Positions 49,600 through 61,479 of a stretch of DNA of 64,000 nucleotides are shown piece by piece. Made by a program: the position numbers and the translations under genes. A model generated the notes under the pieces. That model ran no database searches and was not told the origin of the DNA. It worked only from the letters and a program-made list of their open reading frames with translations. Positions within the stretch are counted from its first letter, which is position 1, and the number at the start of each line of letters is the position of its first letter. The stretch comes from Melampsora larici-populina 98AG31 (lineage: Eukaryota; Basidiomycota; Pucciniomycetes; Pucciniales; Melampsoraceae), in assembly GCF_000204055.1 (NCBI RefSeq), contig NW_006768772.1, forward strand, positions 1,186,829-1,250,828, given 5' to 3'.

Positions 49600-51234
49600 T
49601 TTTTTGTCACCCCATTGTATAAATATACTAAATTTCTAATAATACTATTTATTTGAAGTCCATAGAGACAACATGTCATCACTTTGATAGTCTTTCCAAG
49701 TCCACTATCAAATAAAATAAAATCAATCAATCAACAAAAATGGTCAAACTTCTTAATCTATTTCTTGATAATTTGTGTGGATGACAAAATACAATGCTAG
49801 AACACAGCTGCTACTGAATTTTATCAAAAAAACAAATCATAATACTAAAAACTAAAACAGGAAATTTACTAGAATAAAAAATCTTAAAAACAGAGTGTTC
49901 CAAGCATGTGCCCTGTTTTCTGTTATATAAGGGTTGAGTAATTTTAGTATCTTCCAAATACTCTGCATCACTTGAGTTGTTTTTATTATCTGTTTTCTTT
50001 TTTGTTCCAATTGTAACCCAGGAATTTCCTGATGCTTTTCAATGAAGATGCTTTCACTGCACAAGTTGCATCTCAAAAAGAATCTCGCCTGCTATGTGTA
50101 TTCCCCTGTCCATCCAAAGACTATCAAAAGTGTATCATTCTACATGTTTTGCTGTCAGTCGCCACCACACTTTTCACTACATCTCAGGACAGCAGCTTCA
50201 ATTCAATTGAAATCATCATTCATCCTCTATTATTGTTTCTTGATGTTTTATCTTCTCCTTTGGTCCTTGATATAAACTCAGCATCGTCAACTTCACTCCT
50301 GTACTTAGTTTTTAAGGCCAGAAAGACCCCGTGATCGTTCTATGCTGCCTCTGGGGCATTCAAGACTCAAATCAAGTGTTGAGAGTTTCGAATGTATCAC
50401 ATCTGATGTAATGTAGAATGAACATGTCTTATTTACAAGACATATCTGCAGAGCTAGAGAATTGAGTTGGCTGGAAACTTCCTGTGCAACGCTTGTGCAA
50501 CGCTTGTCTTCGCGAGGATATCGATCTACACCAGGCTCGTCGTGGTTATCATCAAGACTCTAATCGATATGACCTGGCAGCAGTACCACCGATTGAGGTA
50601 GTGGTAATGCTGCTTGATCTCGTGTAATTTTCTGGTTTTGCGTGTTCACCGTAGGCCGCTGCAGGGAATCTCAAAGGGACCACAGCAATTCGACATCAAG
50701 CATGAGGACTCTGTTGAAGCATGACTCAAGTTGGTCGATTCAATGAACGAGTAATTTGATCGGACTGCATCTATCAGCCGTTTCCCACTTGACCGGCTTG
50801 CAAAGTATATCACTCATGACACCCATTGGTTCGATGCGAAATCAATAAGCGGCAGTATGCAACTTTTGCCGGTCTGGTTGTGACCAATCTCTCCACTTCA
50901 AGTCCACCCGGATTGACCGTCATACCATTGCAAAAAATTGATGGCTGCATTGCCATCATCGAGGATTCGTGGCTGATTTTTCAAGTATAAGAAGCCTTGT
51001 GTGGTTTGCATCTTTTCAGTTCCTCATCCGACTCATTTAGCACATCGTATTTACCGGTTTCTTCCTTCCATCTATTTTATATTACTCAAACCACATTCTC
51101 TTTCATCTTTTCAAGCACCTCGTCATAAGATCTCATATCCTTTTTCATTCTTTCAAACACATCAAATTCTTGACTATATCATCTTTTTATCACCAATCAC
51201 TACATACTTTTAAATCAACACATTCTCTTACAAT
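49600..51234. other. Intergenic region with coding-like islands at about 50.5-50.9 kb
   Basis: Mostly AT-rich without gene signal. At about 50500-50900 base composition rises and two short plus-strand islands read like exons: ACLREDIDLHQARRGYHQDS up to a GTAGTG donor at about 50599, and SRFPLDRLAKYITHDTHWF at about 50770. No start, domain or full splice model could be found; a degraded gene or transposon exon is likely. Confidence 0.35.
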
Positions 51235-53397
51235 ATGCAAATTAACATCGCTTACGTTGTCGCTGGTCTCCTCGTCTTCGTTTCATGTAAGCAGACGGGA
51301 CATTGCTTACTCTTCACACTTTGTGCATCTTACTGACCTTACTTATTTCCGTAGCAAACTTTGGTGAGGCTGATGCGCGCATGATTCCTGTTAGCCACAA
51401 GGCTGGTGAAGCGTTAGTACCTTCTTCTGTAGTCACGTTTTCAATCCTGGGCACTGCAACTAACATATTTATTCCTTCCTTCCAGTCATCTTGAGCACAA
51501 ACGAGAGGCCACTGGATACACTTCACGAGGTGCCGCTGCCAACTACGGTGTGCCAAACAGCGCCGGCCCAGCTCAACCAGTTATGGGCAGCGGAACTGCG
51601 CATGAAATCGCAGCTGCACCTCAACCTGCTTCGTCACCTGCACAGCCCTCAAGCGCACCTCTTTCTGGCTCCATCGTATCACCAACTTCTCGAGGTCAAG
51701 CTGCCATTGCGACCCCACCGGCTCCGTACGCACCTCATCCTGCTGCACCACTCGAAGGGCCAACTTCGAGCGAGTCTGGCGCCTCAATTGTCACACCTAC
51801 ATCCCAGCGTCCAGTTGGAGCCAACACCTCATCCGCATCATCATCAAACAATCAAGGTCCACTTCCCGGCTCCGCTCAACCGGTAGCTTACGTACCTCGT
51901 CCCGTCGTCTCATCCGGTGCATCAACTCCTGCTGGGTCTGGCGCCTCAATCGTGTCACCTACTTCTCAACATCCAGTTGGTGTCAACTCTTCATCCGGAT
52001 CATTATTGGACTCTCAAGCTCCAGTCCCCGGATCCCCTCAACCCGTGCCTTACACGCCTCGTCCTGTTGTCTCATCCGGTGCATCCAGTCCTTCTGCGTC
52101 TGGCGCGCCAATCGTACCACCTACCTCTCAACGCCCAGTTGGTGGATCCTCCGTCCCTGCACCCATGGGTGGAAGTCAAAGTTCCGGCTCACCTGATTCC
52201 ACCTCTAATGGGGATATCACCCCAAAGCCAATCACTCGAGCCCCTATTCCAGTCGTTGCTATCCCCAACCTTCCTTTAGGAACTTCCGCGCCTTTAGTCG
52301 GTGGTCCAATTGGATTACCAGTCCCCATTCCATCTGGCGGTGTTCGTGGTGTACCTATTCCGTTCGGAAGCAACACACCACTTCCATTTGGTGCGCCGCC
52401 GCTTGGCGTCAACAGTGGTCTTATTCAACCTCCACTCGGTCTTAACGTCGGACCGGAACTAAGAGGTCCAACACCCGCATTTGGAAGCCTTGGTCCACAA
52501 CTTGGTGGTTTATCTGGTCCAGTCGGTCTTCCAGGAGTTGGGCTTGGTGGTCCTTTACCTGTGCTCAATGGCCCGTCAGTTGGCTTTGGTGGTCCAGGAG
52601 TTGGACTTGGTGGACCTGTAGTCGGACTTGGAGCTGGTCCACATTTTGGGTGAGTTGTGATCACCTTCTGACAAACCATTTTCATTCCACGCATCTAACT
52701 TTCTTTCTTTCTTTTGCTACAGAGCCGGAGCTGGCTTTCACGCAGGACAAGGTTTAGGAGCTGTACCGGGCTTAGGTTTCGGACAAGGTGTTGGGTAAGT
52801 AATGCTTGTTCTATTTTGTGGACAAATCTTGTTTCAAGACCTAATCTTGAATCATCTCTCAATAACAGTCTTGGTCCAGCAGGAGTTGGAGCCGGTGTAG
52901 GATTTGGTTCACACTTGAACGCCGGAGGGAATTTTGGTCCAGCATTAGGCGGATTGCCAGGTGCTGGTATCCTCGGAGGTGCCGGATTTAATGCTGGCGC
53001 AGGAGTTGGACCACACCTTGGGGGTGGTGTTGGGGTAGGCGCTGGTTTCAACGCTGGTGCAGGACTTGGTCAAGGCTTTGGTCAAGGCCTTGGTCTAGGT
53101 GGATTCCCTGGTGCAGGTCTCAACGCTGGTGCAGGTGTTGGAGCAGGCGTTGGTTTCGGAACAGGTGCCGGTCTCGGAGCAGGTGCTGGCCTAGGAGCAG
53201 GTGCTGAGTTTGGAGCCGGTGCAGGCTTAGGAGCCGGTGCAGGCGTTGGAGCCGGTGCAGGTGTAGGAGCTGGTGCCGGATTCCGTGCCGGTGCAGGTGT
53301 TGGAGCCGGTGCCGGTGTTGGAGCTGGTGCCGGTGTTGGAGCAGGCGCCGGATTCCATGCTGGTGTTGCTCAACATGTTGGAGGTGTGATTGTCTAA
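51235..53397 (+). CDS. Secreted Pro/Ser- and Gly/Ala-repeat protein
   Basis: Exons 51235-51286, 51355-51412, 51486-52649, 52723-52794 and 52869-53397 give 624 residues. Residues 1-25 are a signal peptide (AYVVAGLLVFVSSNFGEADA). LEHKREA soon after is a Kex2-type Lys-Arg site. Residues about 70-250 are a Pro/Ser/Thr-rich repeat of about 40 residues ([21 protein letters not shown]...VPGS-QPV-Y-PRPV), a likely O-glycosylated stalk. From about 300 to the end it is glycine-rich, finally a near-regular [10 protein letters not shown] array built on alternating Gly, ending GVAQHVGGVIV. Such proteins suggest a structural wall, matrix or silk-like role; this is inference. A diverged paralogue lies inverted at 62717-64000. 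Confidence 0.85.
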
Positions 53398-54175
53398 GCC
53401 TGAATAAAAATTTGTTCTTAAATGTACATTCAATTGTATGCGCTCTTATCTACCATGTTAATTGACTTGTAAATCACATTGCACATATAGACCCTTGCTT
53501 CCGAATCCCAATATACCAGCTCCTAGCTCAGGATCAATCATCTTATTCCAATATAACTTCTTTGAAACTTTTTCTACACATTTGTTGAATCAAGTTCTTT
53601 ACAAGCCCCTTGGCCCATCACTGTACACTTCTCATTCACTATAAGAAGGTATTTGATAAAGAATCGTAAAAAAAGATCTTTGACGGTGGCCTTTGTGGTG
53701 TTAAGCTAACCTTTGTGGAGAACAAATGCGATCACAATACCAAAATTTATAAATGAACTTGAAAGCTTAAAAATCGGTAGTTCTTTAGCCTTTGGCTACG
53801 TAAGAGATTGTCCAGAGCTATGTACGCATTTGTATACACCTCTATATACCTAATCATATCATTGATAACAGGTTTGACAAAAACAATAATTTTTTTGAAG
53901 TGTTTCAACTTTCAAGTTTGTAAGTTCCATTTTCAAATTCTATGACACCATCCATGGGTCAAGTTTACATAGACCAGTAGATAAGTCCTGGTTCAAACGC
54001 TCTGGGTTCTTTTGTAAGAAGTCTTGATGTTGACATAATGAGTTACTGAAGATTCCTGATTACGTTGGAGTGGAACTGGTCCACGTTCAGCACTAAGAAA
54101 TGGCTGTGAAGAACTAGATTATTTGCAGATTTGAATAAACAATTCAAAAAGTCATTTCGAGACTTCTAAAAATGA
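51235..54175 (+). repeat. Left arm of an inverted segmental duplication
   Basis: The Gly-rich gene and about 780 bases beyond its stop recur on the opposite strand at about 61980-64000. Outside the gene, matches include AAATTTATNAATGAACTTG, GGCTACGTAAGAGATTG, TGACACCATCCATG, GAACTGGTCCA and AAGTCATTTCGAGA. The duplication therefore covers flanking DNA and not just the gene. No gene is seen in 53398-54175. Confidence 0.75.
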
Positions 54176-54300
54176 AATCCGTAAAAAACATAAGTTAGCG
54201 GCTCACCCTTCATCAATCGAATCTCATTCTTCTCTCCTAAAGTATTCATCACCAGTGATAACTATTCAAGTCCACTTACGATTCAGATCAGTCTGCGGAA

Positions 54301-54310
54301 ATGGCTCGAG
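54301..54310 (+). pseudogene. Possible first exon of a ribosomal protein eS4 remnant
   Basis: ATGGCTCGAG followed by GTAAAC encodes MAR plus a split Gly codon, the universal start of eS4 (MARGPKKHLKRL). Past the LINE insertion, at about 56551-56572, sequence reads like KHLKQ with a preceding Gln for Lys, then runs into a poly-A tract (about 56575-56588). No further eS4 sequence follows. It is short evidence, so this remains a guess. Confidence 0.3.
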
Positions 54311-54316
54311 GTAAAC

Positions 54317-54398
54317 TCACATTGTCTTAATTTCCCCCCACACATACCAAAAAACACAAATATCTTGATTTCTGGGGTCCTGGAACAGCGGCATGATC
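54317..54398 (+). repeat. 82-bp direct repeat, left copy, flanking a LINE
   Basis: From TCACATTGTC to GGCATGATC, identical to 56459-56540. The LINE fills exactly the space between the two copies, so they are best read as an unusually long target-site duplication. Confidence 0.85.
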
Positions 54399-56458
54399 AG
54401 GATCAGGATCTTAATTCGCATCGCGTCTCAACGGTTTCGAGTCCCAAGATTTCATTCTCAACCACGGTCTTCCTCAAGGCTCTCCATTATCTCCCCTACT
54501 TTACTTACTCTACAACTCCTCCCTCCTAGAGATCACAGACACCATTCCCACGGCCACGGCTCTGGGCTTTGTTGACGATGTGGTACTCCTCTCCTCAGCT
54601 CTCGACACACACCAACTACGCTCTCAGATGCAAACCCTTGCTTTTCGACAACAACAGTGGTCGAAGAGACATGGTGCCATCTTCGACACAAAGAAAACTT
54701 TTTGGGTTTTATTCACACAACAAGAAATCACTCACGACATCATACCAACGATCGACTTCGCTGATCGAAAGAAGCTGGAGCCAGCTCCCTTTGCCAAGTG
54801 GCTCGGCATCAAAATCGACAACAAGCTAACCTTCAAACAACATAGGCTCGATGTGTTCGCCAAAGGTAAACAACGTGCTGGTTTTCTCTCAGGCCTTGCC
54901 AGACAGGGCTGGGGGATTCCGCCGAAACTCTTCAAAATACTCATGACGACAACCGTCCACTCTGCCATTGACTACGGTGCAATGGCTTGGAATGCCCACT
55001 GAACCGACCAAGTTTTTTATAGAACAGATGTCGATCATCGACAATACGTGCGCAAGAGCGGCACTAGGCGCCTTGAAATCGACTCCAACCACCTTTTTAC
55101 GCCACGACATGAACCTCACCCCTCCGGCGATTCGGCATCAAAGTAAAGTACTGAGTTTTATGGCCAGATCTATGACGAAAAGCCAAGCTCACCCCCTGTT
55201 TAAGATTATACAAAAGTCCCAGCTCTCTATCCCTAAGAGCCACAGGAACCCCTTTCAGCTTTTCTTCCAACACCCGCTCTACAAGCATTTCGAAGAACAT
55301 GCGGTCCAGCTCCCAGTCGACCCTGCATCTTCACTTATACGCCCTCCCAACTACTCGACAGTACTTCAGGATGACGAGAAACGTGCGATCTCCGACACGC
55401 TACGTCTGAAGGCAACCAACCAACACCTGATCGTCTTCACCGACGGCTCTCGTATACCAAGCAAGAACACAGCGGCCGCGGCTTGGTGTGAAAACACCAA
55501 GAGAAGCTCATCAACACAACTCGGACCAGCAAGGTCCCAAGGCATTTATCAAGCTGAGTACAAAGGCGTCCAACTGGGCCTGAAGCTTGTACTTGAACAA
55601 GCAACAGAAGAGACTCACCGTGCTTCTATCATCCTAGACAACCAGGGGGTCGTCAAAGACCTCAAATCCAACTCCTCGTCGGTTTCCTCACTGGACAATC
55701 GACACAAGACATTCAAACAACTACAATGCATTCTTCAAAGTCACCCCCGCCTCCGAGTCGTCATCAGATGGTGCCCTGGGCACAAAGGCATCCCCGGCAA
55801 CGAGACCGTCGACAAAATCGCAAACTCTCTCGCCAAGAGAGACCTACCAAGCACCTTCACAAACACTCCGAACACCGCGGCATTCCTCTCAGCCATCAAG
55901 GAGTGGCGAGCAATAGAGACCGACACCTTCAGCGAGGCTGAAATCAAACGCCTAGGTCACAAACCGAACGGACGAAAACACCTTGACGGCCTAAGTGCCC
56001 TCAAGAAACATGAAATCGCCACTCTCACCCAGCTACGCTCAGGCCATGTCCCTTTAAACTCCTATCTTCACCGCTTCCACCAACTAGGCGACCCTTCTTG
56101 CAGATGCCAAGAAGGCGTCGAAAATGTTGACCACTTCCTCTTTGTGTGTCAGAACCATGCACAGGCACGAGCCGCGTTTGAGCGCGACATCGAAAACCAA
56201 GGCTTCAACGAGCAAAAAACCTTTAGGATGGACAAATGCCTCCTATCAACACCGAGCGCCTTCACAGCAATCACCGCATTCTGCAACAAAACCTGGCGAT
56301 TCGCCAACCGATGGGTCTGGGCGAGAATCTCAGACGAACCCCATCCAACCAACATCGACAAGCCTCAGGACTAATTCCCTTTTCACCACTTCATCGCTAT
56401 ATTCTCTCATACTTCATCGCATCACTCCATGTTTTCCCTTTAACGCATGTACCATAGT
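54399..56458 (+). mobile_element. 5'-truncated LINE with RT end, full RNase H and zinc knuckle
   Basis: The insert begins inside reverse transcriptase: GLPQGSPLSPLLYLLYN at about 54463, then LGFVDDVVLLSS (YVDD box) at about 54570 and KWLGIKIDNKLTF. A frame change between about 54985 and 55005 separates this from the long downstream frame (to the stop at 56374), which holds IEQMSIIDNTCARAALGAL. RNase H has all expected residues: FTDGSR (Asp), YQAEYKG (Glu), IILDNQG (Asp), and CPGHKGIPGNETVD (His, Asp). CRCQEGVENVDHFLFVC is the C-terminal zinc knuckle. Compared with the 33.4-kb LINE this one is less damaged and of a different lineage (different RNase H neighbourhood). One frameshift and 5' loss make it immobile. 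Confidence 0.88.
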
Positions 56459-56540
56459 TCACATTGTCTTAATTTCCCCCCACACATACCAAAAAACACA
56501 AATATCTTGATTTCTGGGGTCCTGGAACAGCGGCATGATC
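56459..56540 (+). repeat. 82-bp direct repeat, right copy
   Basis: Identical to 54317-54398 over 82 bases; it begins directly after the LINE 3' end. Confidence 0.85.
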
Positions 56541-56994
56541 CTAACGGCTCCAAAAACACTTAAAGCAATGCATTAAAAAAAAAAAAAAGGGTGGCTGGAT
56601 TCGGTGGAGTCAGGTAAACTCTGGTGGTGCCACAAAAATTTCAATGGTCACTCTAGGGTCCCCTTCCAAGCCACACCCGTTTGCATCTCAATTGCGGCCT
56701 CACAAACTTTTGGGAAACCGTTAGAATCCTTGACAGATGTGACCCTTCCCGGCGTTCATCCCGGTACACGACATGTATACCAGGTACCTCCGAAAGGACG
56801 CCAACCCCAACTTCAACGCGAAGCACAGGACCTGCGAGCTCCTGCGAGGTTATCCAGCCTCAGGTCTATGTATTCCGCTTTCTCAATTCCCTATATATAC
56901 AAGCACCCCCAGTCGCTCCAGAGTGCAAACCCCAATCTCGATCTATATATCTACCGCCGGTCTCTCTAGTCTAATTTTCATTCCTCATACCAAC
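56541..56994. other. Region upstream of the small secreted protein gene
   Basis: Contains a poly-A run (about 56575-56588), then DNA of higher GC with a CCCTATATATACAAG TATA-like string at about 56889-56903, about 100 bases before the ATG at 56995. Open frames of 70-120 codons overlap here in several phases, but none has a recognisable product. Confidence 0.4.
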
Positions 56995-57706
56995 ATGTTA
57001 TCTTTCCAAGCTCCCCATAAGCTTCTTATCATCTTTATCGCTATATGCTTAACGCAGTCCGTTTACACCCAACTCGTGGACCTCACAGCCACATGTACAC
57101 TCGGATATACCCCAAACGGATACCACGGAAACTCAAGTAAGTGAAATCTTATGATTATCCTCTGGTTTTCCACCAAGAAGCTCATTTACCATTTTCTTTA
57201 TAAAAGTCTGTTGGGAGACTGCAGAAAGACTATGGCAATGCCCACGAAAAAAGTGCTCATACCAAGGTAAGTTGGGAATTGATCTTGTACATCTCTCTAT
57301 CACTTGTACTTTCCTTTTAACCCTTCTTGAAATTACCAATAGGAAACCCGTATACTCCAATGAGTGGTTGTAAAAAGGATGGTTCCACTCAGACGAGTCA
57401 ACAAAACTGTGCTGGTTATGAGCTTAAAAAGGGCTATTACGGTTAGTTATCCTTTGTTCAATCTTTCTACTAACACTTGAGATTCACTTCAAAAGGTTTG
57501 ACTGAAACCTCTTTTGTAATTGTTTTTTTTTGATTAATAGAATGTGGCACTTCTGACGCTAAAACTTACAATTGTCCTATACCCAAGGGTTCGCCCTTCA
57601 TCCGTAAGCGTTCTTTCTTTCTTTCTATGATCTTTAAATCAAGTATTAATCTTCAATCATGCGGTCACTTTTTGTAATAGAATGTTCGGGCTGCAAACCA
57701 ACATGA
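56995..57706 (+). CDS. Small cysteine-rich secreted protein, candidate effector
   Basis: Five exons 56995-57136, 57207-57266, 57343-57441, 57541-57603 and 57681-57706 give 129 residues. All introns are GT-AG with phase 1, so exons could be shuffled without frame loss. Residues 1-26 are a signal peptide (KLLIIFIAICLTQSVYTQ). The mature part of about 103 residues has ten cysteines (in TCTLGY, SICWE, WQCPRKKCSY, SGCKKDG, NCAGYEL, YECGTSD, YNCPIP, QCSGCKPT), so five disulphides are possible. No domain is recognised. Size, signal peptide and cysteine content fit a plant-pathogen effector or a wall protein. A TATA-like string sits about 100 bases upstream. The longest single open frame here stops in intron 1, so the gene is visible only after splicing. 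Confidence 0.8.
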
Positions 57707-58871
57707 TTCTTTCATTGTTTGTTTGAAAATGTTTGAAAGAATGAGGAGTACAGCTTCTCAAGGAAATCTGCGTACTTTTGTTTCTCTCCAGGTTCTCCTG
57801 CATTTTGTTTTTTCCTCTTTTCATTGATCATATTTTCATCATGTCATTTGTTCATCTCGTGAACACGGAAATGCGATTATAGTTCTCTTTCAATTACCTT
57901 GTCTCCCCCACAGGATTGCTCAATGAGTTGAATCTTGCTTGAGTTCAACTTTGCCATCAATCTCGTGTTGTAGTGTGCCTGCCTATCACGTCTCATTTGA
58001 GACTCGTCTTTCCCTTTTTCATGCTGGCCACAACCTCAAGTCACGCCTTGGACTATTAGGCGCATCATTGACTCTATAAAATCCACACAGATCCACAACG
58101 AGATCACTCTATCCCACATCTAAAGTTAAAGTGGTTGGAACTTTAGCTCTTAAACATGATACGTCACATTCACCTTGATGAAGTGGAGTTTATTCCTCTC
58201 TTGATGTAGAACTTGCCCAAGATAGAACTGCTCAAAGTGCACGTCACCATCATCTCAGACAGCACCAAACAGGATATGTATTAAACATCTCAGTCACAGC
58301 GATTCAAGTTTGGAGTCCCTCAAGCAAGCTAGGCCCAAACGTATTGCACATTTGTAAACAGCCATCATCTTGACAGCCTTCATGTACTCAATTTTGATGA
58401 CACATACATTGTAGTCGCTCTCTCGGTATCTTATAATCATGAAGCCTCAGAACTTTCATTCATTTTAAAGTATATAAACAGAAAAAAAACTTTTTGTTTG
58501 GTGATTTGTTTTCATCACGATCAAACTATATATCAATCAAACACACTCCACATCATTCAAATCATCATCATCATAAAGACTTGCACATACATTCATTCAC
58601 ATATTTAAATTTAGATAGATGAAAGAAAGTTCAATCAAAAAAAAGCTAGGTTGTATATGATTGATAGATCAATAGATGAGGTAAATCTTTTGAGTAGACT
58701 TTATCCTACAACACACTCAAGTAAAGAACACACGCGTATGAGATCAATAAGTAAACGTTTTGAATTCAACCTTTCGATCCGGTAGTATTATGTATTATGT
58801 ATGCGCAGCATTGGCATGAGTAATGCTTTTCCGCCTCGTAAGCCAAGTGATGTTCATGTGACGATATTCGC
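57707..58871. repeat. Intergenic with dispersed repeat copy B at about 58125-58460
   Basis: The second copy of the 325-bp repeat of 49271-49595, same orientation, with more substitutions. The rest is AT-rich spacer between two convergent genes; no gene seen. Confidence 0.6.
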
Positions 58872-61479
58872 CTATGTGCTTACAGAGACGGGGAGGATCG
58901 GTTTAATGTCTGATAACTCTGATGTTGCTTGATGTTGTAATCCGTTATTAGCCTCCGTTTTGATAGAAGGCTTAGCATTACTACTAGGTGGATTCGAGAC
59001 TGGTAAGTCAGCTTCCACCTTAGGTTTGAGTGACAAGGTGGGAGCAACGGAATCCTTCTCCGCTTTTTCGTCCGCATTGTTCAACGATTCTCCTTGCTCA
59101 GGTTGAGGAGCACCGAATTTCTTCGAAGGTGGTAGTTTTGCAGCATCAATGCCGTTGGCAGCGGTTACTATATCAGAACTGTTGAACGTCTTGGAGATGT
59201 TCTTCGAGGGTGTGCGATAGCTAGCGGCTGCTGTTTTTTTGGGGGGATGTTGGAAGTGACAATTGGCTGTTAAAATGAGATGGTGGTGTCAGTATTCGAG
59301 TCAAATAATTTCTGCCAGGCAAATAACTCACGTCGTGTGCAAGCCATACCGTATTTGCATCGGATTGTGCTGAAAGGGGTGCTAGCCGGGGCTTTACCCA
59401 CCTCACTGGCACTTCCAGGTGTGTTAGGATTCGTATTCCATGGGTGAGTAAAGTGACAATCTGCCCGGGTACATTGTGTTCCAAATCGGCATGGAGTGAG
59501 GTTGCTACTCGGAGCGGGAGTGGAGGCTTGAAGAGGCATGGCTGAGGTATTGGGAGCTGCCGCGTTCGTGATCATGGGAATTCGGATTGAAGATTTCGGG
59601 TCACGTTGTTGGGGAGAAACATGCGCCTTTGGACAGTCCTGTTGGGAGTGTCGTCAGTAAAACATCGCGAGGTAGCTTTGCTTGAAGCTGTGGAGTACAT
59701 GTAACTTACCGAGTCTTGGCACTGCATCTGTTTTTCACATGCGTCGAAATTGAGAAGCATAGATGACTTAAAGTCTCCGCAAGGCGAACAATGAGAGCTT
59801 GGGCACCAAGCGTCTTTACACTCTAGGTTGTATTTGCACTCTTGGCGTAGGCTTGGCTTATCAGGTAAAGGACTAAGGTTTAAATCGGGTGCTGATTGTG
59901 ACTGAGATGCACCAGACTTAGGAACATAACCCATGGATTGACCGGGATTGAAAGCTGGCGATTGGGCTGATAAGCCGGAGTTTGGAGTAGTTGGGAGATT
60001 CATTAATACTTGGTGATACATGGGGGGAATTTGACCACCAGCAGCCGAAAGTGGATGAGAGATCGGATGCGATGGTATAAAGGGTTGGCCATTGGCAAGG
60101 AATAATTGTGGTGTGGGAGCATTGGGAGAAGGTTGTTGATATTGATGCTGAGGAAATGGATGGTTTGGCGTCATTGGACCGGAATAGGGAACACCGGGGT
60201 TGTAGAAAGGTGCATGAAGGGCTGGAGGCATAGGAGGTCTCCCACCATTCAATGAGTCACCTAGCTGGTCGTTCATACGGCGAGGTTGACCCTGCCGAGT
60301 GCATGAGAACCAAATGCAAGGTAAGGAAACAAAATGGGCCAAGGGTTGTTTGTGACGCAAGTCAAGTACGTACATTGTCAAAGCCTCCTTGGAAATTATG
60401 ATTGAGAAAAGGACGAATCCCGTTTCCCATTACGCCAACTCGCTCCAGGATGCTTTTAGCGCCAGCATCTGGATTCGCTCCAAAGCCAGGACGCATCGGT
60501 GGAAAGTTGTTATGGGGAGGTCTTGGACCACTGAGTGATAAACAATCGATAAATGTGGTGGGGGATGTGAATCGATAAGCAACAGATGGAACACCTACTT
60601 GTTGTTTGTGTCTCTCCTGTCAGTTGTCATTCCACCACCAATGCGTGGCGGGATGACATTCGGTCTCCCACCATCACGCGAATCTCTGTCCATAGAACGA
60701 GGACCAGTCGGAATGCCCCCACTGGAGAATGGCTCGTCTGATCGCAGTCTTCGGTGAGGAGGAGTATCTTTAAGAATATCCGTTCCACCTGATCGCTTGA
60801 GTCCACCTAAAGCCTGATTGAATACACCTTGACTATTCCGGTTGCCATTGGTACCGTTATTGCCCACTCTCTTTGCAGGATTACGATTGGAGTTCATGGG
60901 TTCGCGAGAATCATTGACAGTTTCGATTTTCCCAGCAGTGGGCAGATCTGAGTTAGACCGTTCACTCGTACCAGCTTGAGATGACTTGGTAGGAATGTCG
61001 ACAGTCGATTCGACAACAGGAGCAGATGAATTTGGAGGAGGTCCGTATTGTCGAGCGAGTTCTTCAAAAAGCCAATCAGTAAAGATTGGGTCATACATAT
61101 CTTCCCCGATGAGCTCGGTGAGTTCTATATACGATTAAAAGGTATTGAAAATCAATAAGCATCGAGTGAGAGAAGTGGTTTATCAGTAAGAGATAGGATT
61201 GAAAGCAGATCGGACAAACCAGCAGTGATTTCAGCAGGTGTTTTTGCGTTTGCTAACATCACCACCACATACTCCGCCATGACTACATCATCGGCCGTGG
61301 AATAAGAGAATTCGGCCAATTTTCTTTGCACAGCAGCCTAAAACGAAAACGAATAGAAATTAGTGTGAGGTTTTCGATAAGATCTTCAAGATGAGCTGGT
61401 TTGTGATTAAAACGGCCTGGCGCGTTACCTCGAGCTGTTTTGCTGCTGGAGTCTCCATGACAATCTCGGGTCTCGCCAT
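58872..61479 (-). CDS. NAB2: Nab2-like CCCH zinc-finger poly(A)-RNA-binding protein
   Basis: Seven exons (minus): 61479-61429, 61337-61220, 61124-60599, 60530-60374, 60291-59710, 59638-59332, 59266-58872. They sum to 711 residues with matching phases. The N-terminal domain (about 1-100, MARPEIVMETPAAKQLEAAVQRK ... DPIFTDWLFEELARQYG) resembles the PWI-like fold of Nab2, which contacts export factors. An Arg/Gly/Asn-rich and then Pro/Gln-rich middle follows. Four tandem C-x5-C-x4-C-x3-H fingers are at about 433 (CKYNLECKDAWCPSSH), 470 (CEKQMQCQDSDCPKAH), 527 (CRFGTQCTRADCHFTH) and 573 (CKYGMACTRPNCHFQH). The last finger is split by an intron. A Lys/Ser-rich tail ends the protein. Role by family: binding of poly(A) tails in the nucleus, tail-length control and mRNA export. 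Yeast Nab2 has seven fingers; I see four. Confidence 0.88.
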
